Positions 19,977 to 27,800 of a stretch of 29,732 bases of DNA are shown one piece after another. Location: positions 1-29,732 of the IMG/VR virus record IMGVR_UViG_3300029268_002492; one strand, 5' to 3'. Each line of letters begins with the position of its first letter. Positions within the stretch are counted from its first letter, which is position 1. The notes below the pieces were generated by a model. That model did not search any database. It had not been told where the DNA came from and saw nothing but the letters and a program-made list of their open reading frames with translations. Both the position numbers and the translations under genes were made by a program. The DNA comes from a virus.

Positions 19977-22672
19977 AATCAACACCAATTATAAATAGTT
20001 TAGTCGGCGGAGAATTAAGCCCCAAGTTAACTGGCCGAACTGATATCCAGCAATACTTCCAAAGCGCAAGTGACCTTCTGAATATGCTGGTCGAATGTTA
20101 TGGTGGAGGGAAAAACCGTCCGGGAACCTATTATATCGCCGATACGAAGGACCATAATAAAGAATCAAGGCTCTTAGAATTTAATTTCTCCGACGAGCAA
20201 GCCTACTCAATAGAAGTCGGTAATTATTATATGCGCTTTTATATGAACGGCGGACAGGTCGTAACAACCGCAACAGCATGGGCAGGTTCAACCCCATACG
20301 TTGTCGGAGATTATAGAAGCAATGGCGGGAGTATTTATCACTGCCTAATAGCGCATACGTCAGGAACCTTCTCCACAGACCTAGCGGCTGGTAAGTGGGT
20401 AGTGTCAACCCGGACAACCGTGCCGTACGAAATAGCCACACCATATCCAGAAGCCGACATCGGAGAATTATCCTATTGTCAAGACTCCGACATCATGTAT
20501 TTATTCCATCAGAAATACCCTCAAATGAAACTATCCAGGACAGGACACACAGCCTGGACCTTGGCAGCGATCGCTTTTGATACTGAACCCAATAGACCGG
20601 CACTTATGTCGCAAAACATAACAAGCCTAACGATTACACCAGTCGCAGGTGCCTGGCCCGCAGTAACGTTGACCGCATCCGCGGCATTATTTGATACCGC
20701 AACTCCGTCGCTACACATTGGATCCATTTGGAAAATCGAATCAGGAAAAACAGGCATCCTTGCACCAGACTGGGAATATAACATAGCCTATGCCGCGACT
20801 GCAACTGCCTGGGCCGGGACTACGCCATATGTTGTGGGAAATTTTGTAAGCACCGGAGGAAATATATATGAGTGTCTCGTAGACCATACGTCGGGAACAT
20901 TCGCTACGGACTTGGCAGCCGGTAAGTGGATCCTAAAAAGCATTTACGTAACCTATGACAGCAGAACATACGTTTGCTTATCAAATCACACCGCAGGAGC
21001 GTCTTTTATAAACGACCTGCAAGCAGGGAAATGGTCCTTGCAGACGATATATGTAAAGATAACATCAGTCACTAGCAACGTGGAAGCCGTGGGAAATATA
21101 CTTTATGGATCCACTCTTGAACCAACTCCAGTCGCCACAAGGCAATGGTCAGAAGGAGCATGGAGCGCGAAGCGAGGATACCCGGCCTGCGGAACATTTA
21201 ACGAGCAGCGCCTTGAATGCTCTTCAACCAAGAGCCAGCCGCAAACTACATGGGGTAGCGCGGTTCTTGAATATGAGAATTTTGAACTAGGTGCAGACGA
21301 TTCAGACGCCCTAGAATATACCATCGCCACAGAACAGGCAGAGACAATAAAATGGATCTTCCCGTCAAAACAACTTATCCTTGGAGCGTCCGGCGGAGCG
21401 CACTCGCTCGGATCCGGAGATAGCGTAACACCGCTGACCCCGAGCAATGTCGTGGTCAAGAAACAAACAAACTACGGAGTAAGAGGGACGGAAGGAAAGA
21501 ACCCAACCAGCACTGTCCGGGCAATAGGCATCGGCAGTTATGTTTATTACTGGCAGAAGTACGGGCATAAATTAAGAGAATACGTCTATGACGTAAACAC
21601 CGACACCTACGGAGCAATGGACGCAACGGTACTCTCCGAGCATATAGCCAAATCAGGCGTAATAGATATGGCATATCAGCAGGAACCAGATAACATTCTC
21701 TGGTGCATAAAAGAAGACGGAACGATGGCCATGTTTACCAGGCAGATAGAACAGAAGGTCTCTGCTTGGACCTCAGGAAACACAGACGGCTGGTTTGAAA
21801 GCGTTTGTTGCATCCCGGGAGAAGAGGAAGACCAGGTATGGTTTATAGTCAAGCGTACAATTAACGGCGTAATCAAACGCTACGTAGAAGTTTTAATGCG
21901 CAGGGACCTTGACGTGCAAGAAGTGCTTTTCTTTATGGACTGCGGAATATCCTACAACAGCCCGAAGGTAGTAAGCGCGGCCACCAAAGCAAGCGTCGCG
22001 GTTATAACAGCAACCTCGCATGGTTTCTCGAATGGAGACATCGTCAAGTTTCGGGACGTCGTAGGCATGACCCAACTAAATAACATGAAATATAAGATTG
22101 CTAACGTCAGCACGCATACCTTCGAACTTCAAACCCTAGCGGGAGTAAACGTAAACAGCACAGCATACACAACGTATATCTCCGGAGGAGAAGTGCGCAA
22201 ATGCGTCTCAACCCTTACGAACCTGGGACACCTTGAAGGCAAAGAAGTAGTAATCTTGGCAGACGGAGGACCACATCCAGTAAGAACGGTAACGGCGGCA
22301 ACAATCGTATTGAACGACACTTATTCGCAAATAAACCTTGGGCTTTATTATCAATCCCGAGTAGAAACAAACGACCTTGAAGCTGGTGGAGCGGGTGGGA
22401 CCGGACAAGGTAAAAATAAACGAGTCTCCAACGTAACGGTAAGATTATATAAAAGTCTTGGATGCAAAGTAGGCACAGACATAAAGCAAGACGAAGTAAC
22501 CTTTAGAACCAGTGCAATGCCAAACGATACACCGCCTGAACTTTTTACCGGAGACAAGCGCGTGCCATTTCCTTCGGGATGGAATAGAGAAAAGAAAATA
22601 CTGATTACTCAAGATCAGCCCTTGCCTTTGCAGGTGCTGGCAATAATTCCGGAACTTGAAACCAACGAATAG
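19973..22672 (+). CDS. tail tubular protein B (nozzle) with repeated carbohydrate-binding-like modules
   Basis: 899 aa. The N-terminus INSLVGGELSPKLTGRTDIQQY, with GGGKNRPGTYYIADTKD after it, is the signature of podovirus tail nozzle proteins (T7 gp12 type). At about 102-143 and 279-322 there are two close repeats (AWAGSTPYVVGDY ... LAAGKWVV and AWAGTTPYVVGNF ... LAAGKWIL), and a third, shorter one at 325-357 (YDSRTYVCLSNHT ... LQAGKWSL). They resemble small chitin/cellulose-binding modules. Another beta module, SHGFSNGDIVKFRDVVGM, sits near residue 683. The protein ends the tail tube and may touch the cell surface. GAGA-type site and overlap with the upstream gene; next gene follows after 8 bases. 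Confidence 0.85.
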   Translation: MKSTPIINSLVGGELSPKLTGRTDIQQYFQSASDLLNMLVECYGGGKNRPGTYYIADTKDHNKESRLLEFNFSDEQAYSIEVGNYYMRFYMNGGQVVTTATAWAGSTPYVVGDYRSNGGSIYHCLIAHTSGTFSTDLAAGKWVVSTRTTVPYEIATPYPEADIGELSYCQDSDIMYLFHQKYPQMKLSRTGHTAWTLAAIAFDTEPNRPALMSQNITSLTITPVAGAWPAVTLTASAALFDTATPSLHIGSIWKIESGKTGILAPDWEYNIAYAATATAWAGTTPYVVGNFVSTGGNIYECLVDHTSGTFATDLAAGKWILKSIYVTYDSRTYVCLSNHTAGASFINDLQAGKWSLQTIYVKITSVTSNVEAVGNILYGSTLEPTPVATRQWSEGAWSAKRGYPACGTFNEQRLECSSTKSQPQTTWGSAVLEYENFELGADDSDALEYTIATEQAETIKWIFPSKQLILGASGGAHSLGSGDSVTPLTPSNVVVKKQTNYGVRGTEGKNPTSTVRAIGIGSYVYYWQKYGHKLREYVYDVNTDTYGAMDATVLSEHIAKSGVIDMAYQQEPDNILWCIKEDGTMAMFTRQIEQKVSAWTSGNTDGWFESVCCIPGEEEDQVWFIVKRTINGVIKRYVEVLMRRDLDVQEVLFFMDCGISYNSPKVVSAATKASVAVITATSHGFSNGDIVKFRDVVGMTQLNNMKYKIANVSTHTFELQTLAGVNVNSTAYTTYISGGEVRKCVSTLTNLGHLEGKEVVILADGGPHPVRTVTAATIVLNDTYSQINLGLYYQSRVETNDLEAGGAGGTGQGKNKRVSNVTVRLYKSLGCKVGTDIKQDEVTFRTSAMPNDTPPELFTGDKRVPFPSGWNREKKILITQDQPLPLQVLAIIPELETNE

Positions 22673-22680
22673 GAGAATAC

Positions 22681-23289
22681 ATGGGAGCACTTGTAAATTC
22701 ATTTAATTCGCAATATGGCAACTCAATGGCTAGCCCTGTAAAGGCCGTAGGTGGAGCCGGAACGATATCTCCAGGCGCAGCAATTATAACTTCCAGTATT
22801 GTAAGCGCCATTGGAGACATAGCCGTTGGATTTATGAATGCCGGAGCCGCAACTAAAGCATCGAAGTACAGAACGCAATCGATGCAGATGACGGCAGATT
22901 TTAATTCAGAAATGGCCGACATTCAATCTCGCATGACAATGAATGCGGCCAAGTACGAAATCAAACAGATCCGCAGAAGGTCTGATATGCTTTACAGTAA
23001 ACAACGATCGCAATACACCAAAGCGGGCGTAACACTAGAAGGAAGCCCGGCAGAAGTTATGATGAGGAGCCTCCAGCAAGGAGAACAGGACGCACTAATA
23101 ACCGGCATTAACGCAGAATACGAAGCATGGGGAATAAAAGCGCGGACAGATACAGCAAACATAGCTTTGCGAATCGGAGACAGCTCGGCCACAGGAGCAT
23201 ATGCCCGGGCCGCTTCTGGTGCCGGCAAGACAATACTAGACCTAGGGACTAAATATCTCATGTACGAAGGAATGAATAAGATCAAATAG
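22681..23289 (+). CDS. internal virion protein, T7 gp14-like
   Basis: 202 aa with AGGAGA before the ATG. A hydrophobic Gly/Ala region at about 24-55 (AAIITSSIVSAIGDIAVGFMNAG) is followed by a charged helix (RMTMNAAKYEIKQIRRRSDMLYSKQR) and AGVTLEGSPAEVMM, then LQQGEQDALI and NAEYEAWGIKAR. This order is characteristic of podovirus internal virion proteins that leave the head and form part of the ejection channel in the outer membrane. Confidence 0.75.
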   Translation: MGALVNSFNSQYGNSMASPVKAVGGAGTISPGAAIITSSIVSAIGDIAVGFMNAGAATKASKYRTQSMQMTADFNSEMADIQSRMTMNAAKYEIKQIRRRSDMLYSKQRSQYTKAGVTLEGSPAEVMMRSLQQGEQDALITGINAEYEAWGIKARTDTANIALRIGDSSATGAYARAASGAGKTILDLGTKYLMYEGMNKIK

Positions 23290-23299
23290 AGAGGATAAT

Positions 23300-24574
23300 A
23301 TGGCTGTTATAGAGCAATACATAAGCAACAGAAAAGTGGCAGTACCGAACGCTCCCGGGTCAAACGCCGTCATATCAGATCAATCCTCTGCGATTGAGGC
23401 TGGAGCCCGCGCCGCAAGAGGACCCCTGGGAGCCGCAGATACCTTGCTAGATACCGTGGTTAAGGTCGCTACGCAACAGCAAACAAATGCTGCTAATACT
23501 TACGCTACAGAAAAGCTGGCGGATTTACGGGACAGAGCATCAATGGATCCTGATCTAAAAAGTCAAGGTAAATACTTATCGGAACTTGATAAGATAGGCG
23601 CAGACGCCGCAGATAACATTGATGGTCCTCTAGCAAAAGACGAATTTAAGTCTAGATATAACATAGCGGCCATAAGCGCAAAATACGCAATAACAGATAG
23701 CTTTCGGACCCGCACTCACCAGGCCGCGCAAGCTGACCTTTTGTCTAATATAGAAGCGCTCAAGAATTCATATTTTAACTCAGTCTACCCCCAAGAGAAA
23801 ACAGCGGCCGTAGTGCTCATGAAGCAAGCCATAAAGGATAACGTCACGGCGCAGATTATAAGCCCGGTAGAGGGAGAGAAAATGTGGCAAGGTATAGCAG
23901 AAGAACTCCCAGCCAAGACAGCGCAGAGAGATATCGGAATAAATCCCATGCTTGCATTACAACGTCTAAAGGGGAATACATACGGAATTAATGACGAAGG
24001 AAAACGTTCTGAATTAATTGCTAGTGCTGAAAGCGCAGCGCTCCGTGAACAAAGACTTGGAAAGAAAAATCTTGAGCAGGCTCAAGAAAAGATAGCCATA
24101 GACTTAACTGCAAAATTATGGGATGGAAATTTATCTCTTGAGGAAATACACGACGAAATGACCTCGGGAGTTTTGCCTCGGGAAGATGCCGAGCAATTAC
24201 GCAAAGCCGTTTTGTCAGATAAAACCAGCGATATACAAAGTAAAACTAAAGAACAAAACGCCGCGACCGAAATAAAGCAAGCCGCAACTTATATGTCCGC
24301 TTGGGATATGATTTTAAAAAAAGGGTCAGCCATTGATAAACGTCGAGCCATTTTAAAGGAATTTTCCGACGGTAACCTGCGTAAAGAAGACGCGATAAAA
24401 TTATATACAGGTTATTTAATACCAAATGCTGGAGGCGGAAAAGTAAGTCTTGCGGAAGCGGTTGCTGCAGAGCAAGCCGCAGCGCAAAAGAATGAATTTA
24501 TTGCCGGAGCGATTCAGATGTTCCGTAAATTTTGGAATCAGCAGGACACATCAGACGAAGGAGCAGTCGAATGA
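23300..24574 (+). CDS. internal virion / ejection protein, gp15-like position
   Basis: 424 aa, with GAGAGGATA before the ATG. Almost wholly helical, rich in Ala, Lys, Glu and Gln, without signal peptide or membrane segment (e.g. QQQTNAANTYATEKLADLRDR, EQRLGKKNLEQAQEKIAID). Position between the gp14-like protein and the giant virion protein equals that of T7 gp15, the tube-forming ejection protein, though I see no certain sequence match. The C-terminus QQDTSDEGAVE overlaps the following ORF by four bases. Confidence 0.65.
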   Translation: MAVIEQYISNRKVAVPNAPGSNAVISDQSSAIEAGARAARGPLGAADTLLDTVVKVATQQQTNAANTYATEKLADLRDRASMDPDLKSQGKYLSELDKIGADAADNIDGPLAKDEFKSRYNIAAISAKYAITDSFRTRTHQAAQADLLSNIEALKNSYFNSVYPQEKTAAVVLMKQAIKDNVTAQIISPVEGEKMWQGIAEELPAKTAQRDIGINPMLALQRLKGNTYGINDEGKRSELIASAESAALREQRLGKKNLEQAQEKIAIDLTAKLWDGNLSLEEIHDEMTSGVLPREDAEQLRKAVLSDKTSDIQSKTKEQNAATEIKQAATYMSAWDMILKKGSAIDKRRAILKEFSDGNLRKEDAIKLYTGYLIPNAGGGKVSLAEAVAAEQAAAQKNEFIAGAIQMFRKFWNQQDTSDEGAVE

Positions 24575-24807
24575 TAGACCCAAACATTCATATAGCGGGA
24601 ATGACGCGCAGTCTCATAGACCAGATATCGAATGGTCAAGTCAAGGATTCTGATATCCCTAAGATTGCTAACGATATAATAAAACAGAAGCGAATCCAAC
24701 TCAAGCCAAGCATAGCGGGCCACCCAGCAGAAGGACAGATCATGCTTGACGCATTAGGCCGCAAAGCAATGGTATTCCCAGATGGTTCAATCAAGGAGAT
24801 CGGCTAA
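24571..24807 (+). CDS. small protein before the giant virion gene
   Basis: 78 aa from the ATG at 24571 (overlapping the previous stop, AAGGAG upstream), preferred over an upstream TTG. Helical first half (NIHIAGMTRSLIDQISNG), then GHPAEGQIMLDALGRKAMVFPDGSIKEIG, where 'ALGRKAMVFPDGSI' reads as a short beta hairpin motif seen in small phage virion proteins. Role unknown. Its stop overlaps the start of the next gene (TAATG). Confidence 0.6.
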   Translation: MIDPNIHIAGMTRSLIDQISNGQVKDSDIPKIANDIIKQKRIQLKPSIAGHPAEGQIMLDALGRKAMVFPDGSIKEIG

Positions 24808-27800
24808 TGCCATTTGATTTAGAAACAGCAATCCCCGTACAAGAGAAAACAGCCGGAGAAGGCCAAGAACCAGGCCTTACCAGACAGCCGGGGTTTGATT
24901 TTGAGAGTGCCAACTCGGCAACAGTAGACGAGAAGGGCATGACAGGATATGAACATTTTGTAGCCGGACAATTAGACGCCCAGGTCAAAGCGGCTATTCA
25001 GCAACCAATAGACGAAAGCCAATTAAAATATATCCAAGATGCAGAAGTAAAAGACCCAGGAGCCTTTCAATCCTTTGCCGTGCCCTACACAGAAGGAATC
25101 GTGGGCTTTTTTACTAAACCCTTTGGAGTGAGACCTGATTTGTCTAGACCGTTTGGATTAACGAAGGGGCCAAAGGGTTCGGCAGAATTAGCACAAGACC
25201 AAATGATGGCAGAGAAACATCCGATCGCCACAACCCTAGGGCAAATTGTCTCTGGAGTGGCGCCTTTTATTGCAACTGCTCCATTATTTCCCCAAACTCT
25301 TCTCGGGACGTTGGCTACTTTTGAGACGGTAGGTCTTGCCGGCAAGATTGGAGAACAGCAAACAGATGAAAGTCTCATGACCCCCGTGGGAACAAAAGCA
25401 AAAGAACTCGGGATAGAAGCATTAAAGAGTGGGATCATGGCTCCGATTTGGCATTATTCGGGACTACTTAAATTTATCGGCCGACCTTATCTCTCGGCCC
25501 TCACCAGGGCAGGTGTCAGAGGCGCAGGTCAAGCCACGCTCTCTGCAGTATTTGGGACGGACCTTGCGCAGGCATTAAAAGAAGGCGGCACAATTACGGC
25601 GTTGTCACTTATTTTTGAAGCGCCCACGTTAGCCAAGACAGCTCTCGGCCGTGGAATCATAAATAATCTTAACGCAGAAGCGGCACGTAGAGGTCTCGGA
25701 GAAGGAAAGATAACTATAAACGTAGACAAACTAGACGCAGCCTCAACCCGGTCCAGCATATTTAACATGGTTAATGCATTTTATAACACAATGGCAGGCA
25801 GGTTAGGAAAAAGCTACGCAGAGACTGCCAGACCCATGCCACAAGACCGTTTCCTTACGCCTGGCAAGAGCCCAGCCACCGCTGTAGAAACAAACACCGG
25901 AATAGTAACCCTGGTACCGCCTAAACCTTGGGGACCGGCTGCAGGAGGCCTTGTACACGTTCCAGAGCAAGCCCCCATATTTTACAGCAAAATGATGGCT
26001 TCTTTAGCAGAAAAGATGCCTGAATCAGCTACACCTGAACAGGTGCAAGGCATAATTAAAAGCGCAGGCATATCCCCGGACGAAGTGGATATGAGCAATC
26101 TGGGAGATTTCCTAAAGGGTAAAAACAAGATTTCAAAGCCGGAACTCCTAGATTATTTAAAACAGAATCAAGTAACGATTGAGGAAGTATTAAAAAGTAA
26201 CGAGGGAGTAGATAAAAAACTCGCAGAGTTAGAGCCCGCATATACCCAAGCAAAAACAGAACTCGCAAGGGTTGAAGAGAGCCTTGGCAATAAACCTTAT
26301 GTCTCCGGCCAACCTTTCGGGTGGATGGTCAAGGATGCAGACGGCACTCCTACAAAACTAAGCGACACATTATCAAATAAATTAGACGCACTGTACGAAC
26401 CGATACGGGCCTACGAAAATTATCAGGAAGCACTAGGAGAAGAATATCACAAGCCGGAAGAAGTACAAACTAAATTCCATCAATATGTTCTTCCGGGTGG
26501 GGAGAAGTACAGAGAAGTGCTGTTTAAATTACCTTATTCAGAAAGTAAGCAAGCAGATTATCTTAGTGGAAAAAGTAAAGCGAAAGACGCCTTTTATAAA
26601 TCTCCCCATTGGGACGAACCCAACGTCCTCGCGCATGCGCGCCTAACCGACCGCACAACCAACGATGGAAAGAAAGTTTTATTTGTAGAAGAAATTCAAA
26701 GCGACTGGGCAAGAGACTTAAGAAAATTTGAGCAAGACAAAGAAAAACTTGTTTATTCTGGGCAAGGATTTAAACCAACGCCCTCTCACCCGCTACTTAA
26801 GAAGTGGCAAGAACTTATCCTCAAGCGTTTGCTTTATACGGCCGCAGAGCAAGGTTACGATTACTTATCGTGGACCACCGGCGGACAACAAGCGGAAAGA
26901 TATGATTTAAGTAAACAGGTAGACATAATTAAATATCGCAACATGGGGATAGATAGATATGAAGTCGAAATAATAAAGGACGACAAGGTTATTGAATCCA
27001 AAGCGGGAATCGATGCCGAAGGATTAAATAGATATGTTGGAAAAGATGTAGGCAAAAAAATTATAGAACGTGCTACTAAGCGAACTAACCTTTTTTATTC
27101 TTTAGAAGGCAAGGATTTAAAAATCGGCGGGGAATGGGCAATTAATCTTTACGACCAACAGATCCCGAATTTTCTAAACGACTACGTAAAGAAATTCGGC
27201 GCACAGGTAGAGGCAATAAAAATACCCGGGAAAATAGAAGCAAAGAACTTATGGATTGAAGCTGGCGAACCTGATGCAAATGGGGATAGTATTTTTTATG
27301 TTTATGCAAAGAAGGGAGCCACAGGAGAACCTCTCGCTGATTTTGAAACCCAGGAAGAAGCCGCGGCATTTACGCGCGAATACAAAGACAAGGATCAGGG
27401 AGAACTTATTCAGCAGGCCATCCCGATCACCGAAGCAATGAAGGATGCCATACTTTATCACGGCCAGCCGATATTCGGAAAATCCGCAGCAGAGATAGGC
27501 AAACCCGGAACACCAAATAGAGCTTGGCAACATATCTTCCGCATGCAAGAAAGCACCACAGTAATAAATACTAAGGGCGATAAAGTAAATCTTCCTAAAG
27601 GTGAAGAATACCACACGATGAACGTCTATGACAACGACGGAAATATCGTACCAGGGAAAGTTATTCTGCAAGACGGAAAACAAGTCACTGTCTACGACGG
27701 AGAATTAAACAAACTAAAAGGCATGATTGTGGTCGGCGCTCCAATGGCCGGTGGACGCGTTCATAAAAAGGCTGAAGCAGGGAAAGCCTATATTCAGCGC

